From the NCBI GenBank assembly GCA_964514665.1, contig CAZESH010000227.1, positions 1-7,292 on the forward strand: a DNA stretch of 7,292 nucleotides, written 5' to 3'. Positions 1-6,803 of the stretch are shown here, in pieces. The notes below the pieces were generated by a model. That model was not told the origin of the DNA and ran no database searches. It was given only the letters and a program-made list of their open reading frames with translations. The position numbers and the translations under genes were made by a program. This DNA is from CAZESH01 sp964514665. GTDB taxonomy: Bacteria; Bacillota; Bacilli; Paenibacillales; KCTC-25726. Numbering within the stretch: position 1 is the first letter of the stretch; every line of letters begins with the position of its first letter.

Positions 1-1
1 A

Positions 2-504
2 AAGGGAATTGCAAGCTTGCTGGTGGCGGCCTGCGGATCGATCCTGATTGGGTGGGGGATGTCGGGCTGTCTGAAGAAGCGCTTTATGGCGATTTGCTTT
101 CGCTTGCGGGCGCTCTGGCCTATTCCCTGTATCTCTTGTCCGGGCAAACGTTGGTCAAGACGATACCATCGATGCTATACAGTTTTACCGTTTTTCTGAT
201 CGCTGGCGTGTTGCTGCTTGCATACAATATGTTAAATAGCCGTTCGCTCATAGACTATGCGTGGAAGGACTGGGCGGTTTTTCTGCTGCTTGCGATCATC
301 CCTACTTTTCTGGGACAAATGCTGTTTAATCGGTTGCTTGTCCAGTTGAATGCCACAACCGTATCGATGGCGATCATCGGAGAACCGGTTTTGGCGATTA
401 TTATGGCCTGTCTGTTGCTGAGTGAACAGCCGACGCTTTTGCAGATCGTAGGAGGAACGGTGACGTTGGTCGGAGTCGGGATATATTTCCTCACAAGAGA
501 CTAG
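2..504 (+). CDS. DMT-superfamily (EamA) transporter, C-terminal part, with an apparent -1 frameshift at 54-58
   Basis: This is the 3' end of a drug/metabolite transporter gene; the 5' part lies left of the window. From about 52 to the stop at 502-504 the frame encodes a typical second EamA repeat: hydrophobic segments starting at GDLLSLAGALAYSLYLL, MLYSFTVFLIAG, WAVFLLLAIIPTFLG and VSMAIIGEPVLAIIMA, then the family hallmark of an acidic loop (LLSEQPT) and a glycine-rich last helix (IVGGTVTLVGVGIYF). Upstream of base 58 this frame is hydrophilic and unlike a transporter. The frame starting at base 2 instead reads GIASLLVAACGSILIGWG, which is what EamA proteins have before the DVGLSEEALYGDLL seen in the other frame. 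One extra G in the run 54-58 would join them perfectly. The gene is therefore either a recent pseudogene or carries a homopolymer sequencing error. Substrate is unknown; the family covers many small metabolites. No good terminator follows it. Confidence 0.85.
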   Translation, partial: GNCKLAGGGLRIDPDWVGDVGLSEEALYGDLLSLAGALAYSLYLLSGQTLVKTIPSMLYSFTVFLIAGVLLLAYNMLNSRSLIDYAWKDWAVFLLLAIIPTFLGQMLFNRLLVQLNATTVSMAIIGEPVLAIIMACLLLSEQPTLLQIVGGTVTLVGVGIYFLTRD

Positions 505-534
505 AAACGTAACAGACCCTGAATATTTTCAGCA

Positions 535-550
535 TGTTCAAATTTGAACA
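535..550. promoter_or_regulatory. Perfect 16-bp palindrome, candidate activator or repressor site for the put operon
   Basis: TGTTCAAATTTGAACA is identical to its own reverse complement. The half-site TGAACA recurs at 564-569 and 622-627. The palindrome is centred about 75 bp upstream of the predicted start of put transcription, a usual place for an activator. Proline catabolism operons are usually induced by proline through a dedicated regulator. Which protein binds here cannot be told from the sequence, and no regulator gene for the operon is present in the window. Confidence 0.5.
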
Positions 551-582
551 CTAATAAAATTTATGAACATTTTCCGGCGAGA

Positions 583-622
583 TTATGTACAAATAGGAAA
601 TTATATGTATAATTATACACAT
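583..622 (+). promoter_or_regulatory. Candidate put operon promoter, -10 box inside a palindrome
   Basis: A perfect TATAAT lies at 608-613. There is no good -35 box at 16-18 bp; the nearest weak candidate is TTATGT at 583-588 with a long 19-bp spacer, which would suit an activator-dependent promoter. The -10 sits within TGTATAATTATACA (606-619), a perfect 14-bp palindrome that extends to 603-622 with one mismatched pair. A protein bound there would block RNA polymerase. The predicted transcript start near 620 leaves a leader of about 50 nt before the proline dehydrogenase start. Confidence 0.45.
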
Positions 623-670
623 GAACAATGGTGGTGAGGAACAATCGGAAGGAAGCGGAGGTTTGAAGTC

Positions 671-1585
671 GTGGAAGCAATCATGAGAAATATGTTTCTT
701 GCGATAGGCAAAAGCCACTCGGCCAATCGACTGGCCAAAAAGTATGGTCTGCGTTTTGGCGCTGCGCGTTTTGTGGCTGGCGAGAGCATTAAGCAATCGA
801 TCGAAGCGGTTCGCAAATTGAATCAGTCTGGCAGAGTAGTCACACTAGACCATCTGGGCGAATTTATTTCCAGTAAAGAAGAGGCCGGACAATCGACTGA
901 CATGTGTTTGAAAACATTGGATGCGATTTCGGAGGCGGGAGTACAGTCCAATCTTTCTTTGAAAATGACCTCGCTTGGTCTTGATATCAGCAAAGATTTA
1001 TGTATGCAAAACATGCGAAAAATACTGGATAGAGCGCAGGAATATGGGAATTTTGTGCGGATCGACATGGAGGATTACGCACATTGCCAAGTTTCTCTCG
1101 ATATTTACCGCGAACTGCGTCAAACCTACGACAATGTGGGGATTGTAATCCAGGCTTACTTATACCGTACCGAGGATGATGTGAAAGCTTTGGGCGAGCT
1201 TCATGCCAATTTGCGATTGGTGAAGGGAGCCTATAAGGAGTCGCCTAAGGTGGCTTTCCCGGAAAAGAAATCAGTGGATGAAAATTACAAGAAATTCATT
1301 AAACAGCACCTTATAAGCGGCAGCTATACAGCCGTTGCGAGCCATGACGAGAACATGATTGAGTTTACAAAGCAAGTTGTCAAAGAGCATGGCATACCCA
1401 ATGACCATTTTGAATTTCAAATGCTGTACGGCATTTGCGAGGAATTACAGAACCGTTTAGTGAGTGAAGGATACAAGGTTCGCGTATACGTGCCGTATGG
1501 AATCGACTGGTTCGGTTATTTCATGCGGCGTTTGGCAGAACGTCCGGCCAACGTGTGGTTTGTTTTGAAAAATATGTTCAAATAA
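671..1585 (+). CDS. putB: Proline dehydrogenase (PutB type, FAD-dependent)
   Basis: This enzyme oxidises L-proline to 1-pyrroline-5-carboxylate (P5C), passing electrons through FAD to the membrane quinone pool. The 304-residue length fits the monofunctional Bacillus-type enzyme (about 300 aa), not the long bifunctional PutA. Family motifs are present in order: LSLKMTSLGLD (K98), RIDMED (D132, E134), QAYLYR (161-166), LRLVKGAYKE (R182, K185), VASHD (H225), FEFQMLYG (247-254), RVYVPYG (Y273) and the substrate-carboxylate motif YFMRRLAE (Y283, R286, R287, E290). By alignment from memory, K98, D132, Y273, R286 and R287 match the Thermus enzyme's active-site residues, so it should be active. A GTG start at 671 is preferred because GGAGG (657-661) lies 9 nt upstream; ATG at 683 would be 21 nt away. 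It is first in a two-gene operon, 37 bp before the P5C dehydrogenase gene. Other names in use are fadM and putM. Confidence 0.96.
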   Translation: MEAIMRNMFLAIGKSHSANRLAKKYGLRFGAARFVAGESIKQSIEAVRKLNQSGRVVTLDHLGEFISSKEEAGQSTDMCLKTLDAISEAGVQSNLSLKMTSLGLDISKDLCMQNMRKILDRAQEYGNFVRIDMEDYAHCQVSLDIYRELRQTYDNVGIVIQAYLYRTEDDVKALGELHANLRLVKGAYKESPKVAFPEKKSVDENYKKFIKQHLISGSYTAVASHDENMIEFTKQVVKEHGIPNDHFEFQMLYGICEELQNRLVSEGYKVRVYVPYGIDWFGYFMRRLAERPANVWFVLKNMFK

Positions 1586-1622
1586 TTGTATGCAATTCAT
1601 TATCCTTTGAAAGGGGAAAACA

Positions 1623-3194
1623 ATGTTGAGCACAAAAACGAATGTAAAGCCGTTTGTTAATGAACCGTTTGTCGATTTCAGTCTGGAAGAAAACAAGAAG
1701 GCTATGGAATCTGCGATTGCCAAGGTAAAGGCGGAGCTGGGCGGAGATTATCCGCTCCATATTGGCGCTAAAAAAGTGATGACGGAAGACCGGATTGTTT
1801 CTATTAATCCAGGCGATACCGACCAAGTGATCGGTCGTGTCAGCAAAGCGGACCAGTCGTTGGCTGAAGAGGCGATGCAGGCAGCTTTGCAAGCTTTTGA
1901 ATCCTGGAAGAAGGTGCCGCCTCACGAGCGTGCGGAATATTTGTTCAAGGCTGCCGAATTGATGCGTGAGCGCAAGCATGAGTTTTCCGCGACGATGATT
2001 TTGGAGGCGGGAAAAAACTATGCGGAAGCGGATGCGGACACCGCGGAGGCGATTGATTTTCTGGAGTTTTATGGAAGAGAAATGATTCGTTACAGCAACA
2101 TGAACGAAACGCAGCCTTTGGTGAAAATACCGGGTGAAGACAACCGGCTTACTTATATTCCTCTTGGTGTAGGCGTCGTGATTCCGCCATGGAATTTCCC
2201 GCTGGCTATCTGCGTCGGTATGACGTCGGCTGCTATCGTATCCGGCAACACGGTTCTTTTAAAGCCGGCTTCCGCAACACCGGTGGTTGCTTATAAATTT
2301 GCTGCTTTAATGGAGGAAGTGGGATTGCCCGCGGGTGTGCTCAACTTTATTCCGGGAAGCGGCGCGGAAATCGGAGATTATTTAACTTCACACCCGAAAA
2401 CCCGTTTCGTCAGTTTCACCGGCTCCAAGGAGGTTGGGCTTCGCATCAGCGAGCTGGCGGCCAAAACATCTCCCGGCCAAATCTGGATCAAGCGCGTGGT
2501 TGCAGAAATGGGAGGAAAAGACGGCATTGTGGTGGACGAAACCGCCAATCTGGATGCAGCTGCGCAGGCGATTGTGGCTTCCGCTTTCGGCTTTCAAGGG
2601 CAGAAATGCTCCGCCGGTTCGCGCGCTATTATCGTGGAGTCCGTTTACGACGAAGTGGTGCGGAAGGTGACGGAGTTGACCGATCAATTGGTCGTCGGTC
2701 TTCCGGAGAACAACTGCTATTCAGGTCCGGTCATTGATCAAAGCTCTTATGACAAGATTCTCTCTTATATTGAAATCGGAAAATCGGAAGGCAAACTTCT
2801 CGCAGGCGGAGGTAAAGCGCCAGGCAACGGTTATTATATAGAGCCCACAGTATTTGCGGATGTGGACGGAAAAGCGCGGATCATGCAGGAAGAAATCTTC
2901 GGGCCCGTACTGGCCATCGGAAAGGCAAAGGACTGGAAACAAGCGATTGACCTGTACAATGATACGGAATTCGGTTTGACGGGTGCTTTCTTCTCCAGCA
3001 AGGAAGAACGCATTGCCGAAGCGCTGGAAACGATGCATTGCGGAAATCTGTATATCAACCGCAAGTGTACCGGGGCGCTCGTCGGCGTCCATCCGTTTGG
3101 CGGATTTAATATGTCCGGCACGGATTCCAAAGCGGGCGGATTTGATTATTTGCTGCAATTTACACAAGCGAAATTAACTTCAAGGAAAAAGTAA
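1623..3194 (+). CDS. pruA: L-glutamate gamma-semialdehyde (P5C) dehydrogenase, RocA/PutC family
   Basis: This cytoplasmic NAD-dependent aldehyde dehydrogenase converts glutamate semialdehyde, which forms spontaneously from P5C, into glutamate. It is the second step of proline (and arginine/ornithine) catabolism. The 523 residues are close to Bacillus RocA/PutC (about 515). Aldehyde dehydrogenase landmarks are all visible: IPPWNFP (N191), LLKPAS (K214), FTGSKEVG (265-272), AEMGGKD (general base E295), GFQGQKCS (nucleophile C329) and EIFGPV (E424). The C-terminal HPFGGFNMSGTDSKAGG is characteristic of the P5C branch. Small oddities are KCSAGSR where KCSACSR is common, and GGFDYL where GGPDYL is common; neither touches catalysis. 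ATG at 1623 follows AAGGGG (1611-1616) by 6 nt. It is cotranscribed with the proline dehydrogenase and ended by the terminator at 3210-3244. It could equally be named putC or rocA. Confidence 0.97.
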   Translation: MLSTKTNVKPFVNEPFVDFSLEENKKAMESAIAKVKAELGGDYPLHIGAKKVMTEDRIVSINPGDTDQVIGRVSKADQSLAEEAMQAALQAFESWKKVPPHERAEYLFKAAELMRERKHEFSATMILEAGKNYAEADADTAEAIDFLEFYGREMIRYSNMNETQPLVKIPGEDNRLTYIPLGVGVVIPPWNFPLAICVGMTSAAIVSGNTVLLKPASATPVVAYKFAALMEEVGLPAGVLNFIPGSGAEIGDYLTSHPKTRFVSFTGSKEVGLRISELAAKTSPGQIWIKRVVAEMGGKDGIVVDETANLDAAAQAIVASAFGFQGQKCSAGSRAIIVESVYDEVVRKVTELTDQLVVGLPENNCYSGPVIDQSSYDKILSYIEIGKSEGKLLAGGGKAPGNGYYIEPTVFADVDGKARIMQEEIFGPVLAIGKAKDWKQAIDLYNDTEFGLTGAFFSSKEERIAEALETMHCGNLYINRKCTGALVGVHPFGGFNMSGTDSKAGGFDYLLQFTQAKLTSRKK

Positions 3195-3209
3195 TAGTTG
3201 GATTTGTCC

Positions 3210-3247
3210 AAAGAGCCCTTATATTTTCCGATTAAGGGCTCTTTCTT
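3210..3247 (+). terminator. Rho-independent terminator of the proline catabolism operon
   Basis: A perfect 12-bp stem AAAGAGCCCTTA (3210-3221) / TAAGGGCTCTTT (3233-3244) encloses an 11-nt loop. The T-rich 3' arm runs into CTTTCTT. It starts 15 bp after the P5C dehydrogenase stop. Because the A-rich 5' arm mirrors the T-rich 3' arm, it might also work in the other direction. Confidence 0.88.
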
Positions 3248-3279
3248 GTAGAAAGTTTAGTTGAAGGAGAGGCAGTGGA

Positions 3280-5052
3280 ATGCAATTACAGTGGTTAACC
3301 CAGGCAAAAAACTCGCGGCTCTTGCTGCGGTTGCAAAAGTTTAGTTTTAACAGGAGTATTACCGCGCGCCTGCTGGGGCTGTTGCTTGTTATAGCTATAA
3401 TCAACGTAGGAGCGGCTCTTTGGATTTATGTAAATAACAACTCGGTGGCAGAAGATATTCGTTCAACGGCAGAACTTTCGGATACGGAACGCTCCTATCG
3501 GGCGGTTACGGAAACGATGCTGCAAACGATGCTGCTGCTGGTGGAAAAGGTAAACAGCGGAAAAAGCGATAACGACGCCAAAATCAATGAAAATCTTGAA
3601 TCCCTTCGGGAGAAGATGAGCAATCTAAAAAAGAGCTTTGTCGGGCTTGACCGCAAATTCCCGCCATCGGAAAAAGATGAGGGCTCTTATTCGAACCCTA
3701 TCATGGACATGGCGTATCAAAATTTGATGAGTATCAATAAGTTAGATCTTCTTTCTCTGTCTCCGGAAGAGAAATCGGTACAATTCCGCAGTCTGATTGC
3801 TACGTATACGCAAATTTTGTCCGATTCCAATGAAAGATTAAACAGAAAATTTAACAAGGATATTCTGCTTACCCAGGATAATCTTAACAACAGTCTTTCA
3901 GTCGCAAATTTGATGTCACTAATTACTTTGCTTCTTATTGTAATGCTTTCTTTAGCCATGATTTATTTGTTTAATCGCAGTATTCAGCAGGGAGTGAAGG
4001 GAATTCTTGCCCGGATTGAAGCTTATAAGAATAGTGATTTGACCTATTCGGGCAGGCTTGACCGAGAAGATGAATTTGGAATGATTGATCGCATGCTGTC
4101 TGAAATGGGGAATCATCTGCGCGAAATGATTCGATCAACGCTTGCTGTAAGCAAGCAGTTGATTGTGGCCTCTCAGGTTATCGGTGAACGGATAAGCGAA
4201 AACCGGGAAGCATCGAATTCGGTTAAGCAGCAAATCAGTGACAGCAAGAACGTATTGTTGCGCCAGAACGACGAAACCGTTTCCATATCAGGTATAACTG
4301 AGCAGGTTTATGCCAGTACGCAGGAAATTAGCGCAATAAGCGAGCATATGAATAGCACCATGGAGAACATGTATGCCTCTGCCCGCGCCGGTCTTCAACA
4401 GATGAATGAATTGATTCGGCAAGTCGGCCGGTCAATGGAAGAGTTTCAACAAGTCGAGGAGGCCTCGCAAATCATTAATCAGCGATACAAGAATGTGGTC
4501 AAGGCTTTGTCGGGCATTCAAGAGCTTAATGTTCAGACGAACCTGCTTTCCTTAAACGCATCGATTGAGTCGGCAAGAGCGGGAGTTCATGGCAAGGCAT
4601 TTGCGGTTGTGGCGGATGCCATTCGCGCACTTTCCGCTCAAACGAATCAGATTGCGAAAGAAATCACCCAAGAATTAATTTATATTCAGAAGGATATGGA
4701 ACTGAATTCCGAAAAATTGGACAAATTTGCCGAAACGATGCTTCAATCCAGATCGATTGCTCAAGAAACCGGCGGTAAATTCAAAGGCCTTGAAACGGAA
4801 AGCGGGCTGCTTTGCGACCGGGTAAAGGAAACTTCAACAGCTATTGGGGAAATTGCGCAAGGGATCGGCGAGATTGTGACATCGGTTGAGCGGCTGAGTC
4901 AAACCTCATTGGACGTTAATCAGAGGATGGATCATGTAGATGATATGTCCGACAATCAAAATCGTGTGTCCGATATACTAAGCGAGCATTCCGAACTGCT
5001 TCGCCAGAAGGCGCAGCTTTTGGAAGCCAAAGCAGCCGGTTTCCGTATCTGA
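3280..5052 (+). CDS. Methyl-accepting chemotaxis-type receptor with divergent signalling tip
   Basis: This is a membrane signal receptor of 590 residues. Order: a basic cytoplasmic N-terminus (1-28); TM1 about 29-50; an extracytoplasmic, probably helical region about 51-204 that fits a four-helix-bundle sensor; TM2 about 205-231; a HAMP-like linker about 232-290; then a long coiled-coil signalling hairpin to the C-terminus. The hairpin tip, QTNLLSLNASIESARAG (419-435) followed by GKAFAVVAD (438-446), identifies the MCP signalling domain that binds CheW/CheA. It differs from the consensus: the conserved Glu after ARAG is Val436, and EVRxLA reads AIRALS. No NWETF-type tether ends the protein. 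AAGGAG (3264-3269) precedes the ATG by 10 nt. The gene starts 35 bp after the put terminator, so cotranscription is doubtful. The ligand is unknown; proline or another amino acid is only a guess from proximity. Confidence 0.9.
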   Translation: MQLQWLTQAKNSRLLLRLQKFSFNRSITARLLGLLLVIAIINVGAALWIYVNNNSVAEDIRSTAELSDTERSYRAVTETMLQTMLLLVEKVNSGKSDNDAKINENLESLREKMSNLKKSFVGLDRKFPPSEKDEGSYSNPIMDMAYQNLMSINKLDLLSLSPEEKSVQFRSLIATYTQILSDSNERLNRKFNKDILLTQDNLNNSLSVANLMSLITLLLIVMLSLAMIYLFNRSIQQGVKGILARIEAYKNSDLTYSGRLDREDEFGMIDRMLSEMGNHLREMIRSTLAVSKQLIVASQVIGERISENREASNSVKQQISDSKNVLLRQNDETVSISGITEQVYASTQEISAISEHMNSTMENMYASARAGLQQMNELIRQVGRSMEEFQQVEEASQIINQRYKNVVKALSGIQELNVQTNLLSLNASIESARAGVHGKAFAVVADAIRALSAQTNQIAKEITQELIYIQKDMELNSEKLDKFAETMLQSRSIAQETGGKFKGLETESGLLCDRVKETSTAIGEIAQGIGEIVTSVERLSQTSLDVNQRMDHVDDMSDNQNRVSDILSEHSELLRQKAQLLEAKAAGFRI

Positions 5053-5072
5053 TACGATTAGATGCGTACCTG

Positions 5073-5101
5073 TCATATGCCTGGCCGATGTCCCATATAC
5101 T
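5073..5101 (+). promoter_or_regulatory. Candidate sigma-E-like (or weak sigma-A) promoter of the deacetylase gene
   Basis: TCATATG (5073-5079) and CATATACT (5094-5101) are separated by 14 bp. Against the B. subtilis sigma-E consensus as I remember it (KMATATT, 14-15 bp, CATACAHT), this is 6/7 and 7/8. Sigma-E acts in the mother cell during sporulation, where some polysaccharide deacetylases are made. TATACT (5096-5101) also resembles a sigma-A -10, but there is no matching -35 at normal spacing. The match is by eye and unproven. Confidence 0.35.
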
Positions 5102-5124
5102 CTATCAGAGTGAAAATCTGATAG
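5102..5124. repeat. Inverted repeat CTATCAG-N9-CTGATAG over the predicted transcript start
   Basis: Two perfect 7-bp arms (5102-5108 and 5118-5124) can be extended to 9 pairs (5100-5126) if one G-T pair is allowed. There is no T-run after it, so it is not an ordinary terminator of the chemoreceptor gene. It may be an operator or a leader-RNA hairpin. An outer pair ACCTGTC (5068-5074) / GACAGGT (5130-5136) encloses it. Confidence 0.45.
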
Positions 5125-5144
5125 GGACGGACAGGTGATAAACG

Positions 5145-6674
5145 GTGGGCGGAATGGGATGCATCAAGAACAGTTTCAAGAAATTGCAAGGGGGCGTTTT
5201 CTTAACGGGAATGCTCATTTTGCTGTTGATCTTTACTTTTGCGAATCAGGCTAAAGCCGATGCAGGCAGGCTTTCCACAGTCGGCAATTCCGATAACGGT
5301 GTTTATCAAGCCCTGCTTTCGGGGCAGCGGATACTCCGGCCGCACGATTATACGGTTGCGCAAAAGCCGACCGTTTATTTGACCTTTGACGACGGCCCGA
5401 GCGCCTGCACGCCGCAGGTGCTGGATATTCTTAAAAAGAACGGGATTCACGCCACCTTCTTTGTGCTGGGGGAAGAAGCCGAGCGTTATCCCGATTTGAT
5501 AAAGCGGATGGTCAAGGAAGGCCATGCCGTGGGCAATCATACATATAATCACGAGTACAGCCAGCTTTACCGGAGCTTTGACCAATTTTGGTCGCAGATT
5601 GTCAAGACGGAGCAAATACTAGACAATCTGGCGGGCATACGTCCCGTTTTGATTCGTGCTCCGGGAGGTACGTTCGGACATTTTGACGCTTTCTATTTCT
5701 ATTACCTGGACCAGACGGGTTTTACCGTGAATGATTGGAACATGGACAGCGGAGATTCCAGGAGGCGGCATGTACCGGCCAAGGAAATCATCGATACGGT
5801 TGAAAAAGGGCCGTTTCCGAAGGAAATTCACTTGCTGATGCACGACGGATCGGGGCATGGGGAATCGGTCAAGGCGCTCCCGCAGATCATAGCCTTTTTC
5901 AAGCAAAAGGGCTACCAATTCGCCAAGCTGGACGATCATGTCAAGCCTGTGACATTCGGGCTCGGACCGGTAAAGGTGCATCGGGCAATGAGCCCGGAAC
6001 GCTTTAAAGACATGCTGGCGAAGCTGCCCGCAGCAGCGGAGGACAAAGGGGGGGCGGAACTCGATAAGCAGGTGGTGCGGATGGCCGCACAAACCCGGAC
6101 TGTATCCGAGGATGCCGTTCAAGCCCTGCATGAGGTGCCTTCCGGTTTGAGGCTTGTTCAGAGCGGACAGCACAGCGAAAAGGTAGTCTCGGATTATGCT
6201 CTGCACCGAGGCAGCTTTTACGTTCCCTTGCGGGATTTGGCCGATTGGCTGGGAGGCAATGTAGAGTGGGATCCGATCGCCAAGATTGCCTCGTTTCATC
6301 AAGGTTCCCATAAGTTTGATTATGATCTGAGGCAAATGACGGTAACGGAAGAAGGCACCGATTCCCGCTACGGCATGTCAGGGATCTATCTCGATCATGA
6401 TACGCTGATGGTTCCGCTGCGGAGCAGCGTGGAATGGCTGGGGGGAAAAATCGAGCATTTTACCGCCCAAAAATTGCAGCATCAGGTCATCGTGGAGATG
6501 AAACCGCGAATCGTCGAGGCGATGCTTCATCCGATTAATCTTGTTCTGAACAACCCTCATTTACTTTTTGCCGCAGCGGAGCGGCGGATGGGGGAAAGTG
6601 ATCCGGAAAAGGGAAGATTGGCTTATGGCAATCCTGAACGAATACTCGCCGCCGCCGAATATTTGAAAGAATGA
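5145..6674 (+). CDS. Exported polysaccharide deacetylase (NodB/CE4) with C-terminal copper-amine-oxidase-like stalk domain
   Basis: This is a predicted secreted or membrane-tethered CE4 enzyme that removes acetyl groups from peptidoglycan or another N-acetylated glycan. A signal segment spans about 15-34 with possible cleavage after AKA (36-38). The NodB domain covers about 74-265 with all five motifs: TFDDGPS (D82, D83), HTYNH (metal ligands H132, H136), RAPGG (171-175), DWNMDSGD (197-204) and LLMHDG (H233), so activity is expected. After a linker, residues about 347-452 hold two copies of a VPLR...WLGG unit (360-376 and 423-439), typical of the copper amine oxidase N-terminal-like domain used as a cell-surface stalk. 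A tail of about 55 residues is unassigned. The GTG at 5145 has AGGTG (5133-5137) 7 nt upstream; ATG at 5154 is an alternative. At 509 aa it is much longer than PdaA or PdaB. Exact substrate is unknown. Confidence 0.93.
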   Translation: MGGMGCIKNSFKKLQGGVFLTGMLILLLIFTFANQAKADAGRLSTVGNSDNGVYQALLSGQRILRPHDYTVAQKPTVYLTFDDGPSACTPQVLDILKKNGIHATFFVLGEEAERYPDLIKRMVKEGHAVGNHTYNHEYSQLYRSFDQFWSQIVKTEQILDNLAGIRPVLIRAPGGTFGHFDAFYFYYLDQTGFTVNDWNMDSGDSRRRHVPAKEIIDTVEKGPFPKEIHLLMHDGSGHGESVKALPQIIAFFKQKGYQFAKLDDHVKPVTFGLGPVKVHRAMSPERFKDMLAKLPAAAEDKGGAELDKQVVRMAAQTRTVSEDAVQALHEVPSGLRLVQSGQHSEKVVSDYALHRGSFYVPLRDLADWLGGNVEWDPIAKIASFHQGSHKFDYDLRQMTVTEEGTDSRYGMSGIYLDHDTLMVPLRSSVEWLGGKIEHFTAQKLQHQVIVEMKPRIVEAMLHPINLVLNNPHLLFAAAERRMGESDPEKGRLAYGNPERILAAAEYLKE

Positions 6675-6699
6675 TAGTTTAAAATGCAGTGAAAGACAC

Positions 6700-6737
6700 A
6701 GTGCGGAAGGGCTGGACAAGCCTTTCCGCACTTTTTT
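6700..6737 (+). terminator. Strong Rho-independent terminator after the deacetylase gene
   Basis: The arms AGTGCGGAAGGGCT (6700-6713) and AGCCTTTCCGCACT (6719-6732) form 14 pairs with one G-T wobble around a 5-nt loop. The 3' arm leads directly into six Ts (6732-6737). It lies 25 bp after the stop codon. Confidence 0.95.
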
Positions 6738-6803
6738 CATTGAATGGATCGGATGGGGCCGCTCAACTCGATGCATTTCAGCCGAAATGTCAGAAAGTCA
6801 GTA

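Noticed and set aside
17..199. A short open frame that could be read as a separate small gene
   Set aside because: Its first part is the natural upstream frame of the EamA transporter; after about base 58 it becomes non-family, arginine/cysteine-rich sequence, as expected past a frameshift.
519..532. Small hairpin CTGAA-TATT-TTCAG after the transporter gene
   Set aside because: Only five pairs, AT-rich and without a T-tract, so it is not credible as a terminator.
524..538. Possible CodY box before the put operon
   Set aside because: It has four mismatches to AATTTTCWGAAAATT and overlaps the stronger palindrome; too weak to report as a site.
1578..1979. Antisense open frame over the putB-pruA junction
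   Set aside because: It covers the conserved start of the P5C dehydrogenase, has no convincing promoter or domain, and is best explained as a shadow frame.
5044..5056. 13-bp palindrome CGTATC-T-GATACG at the end of the chemoreceptor gene
   Set aside because: It spans the stop codon, has a one-base centre that cannot form an RNA loop, and has no T-run; probably chance.
5084..5091. GCCGATGT, similar to a sigma-D -10 element
   Set aside because: No TAAA-like -35 lies 14-16 bp upstream, and the deacetylase is not an obvious motility gene.
5619..6335. Long antisense open frame inside the deacetylase gene
   Set aside because: It lies wholly opposite a strongly supported coding region, shows no recognisable domain, and is expected as a shadow of GC-rich codons.
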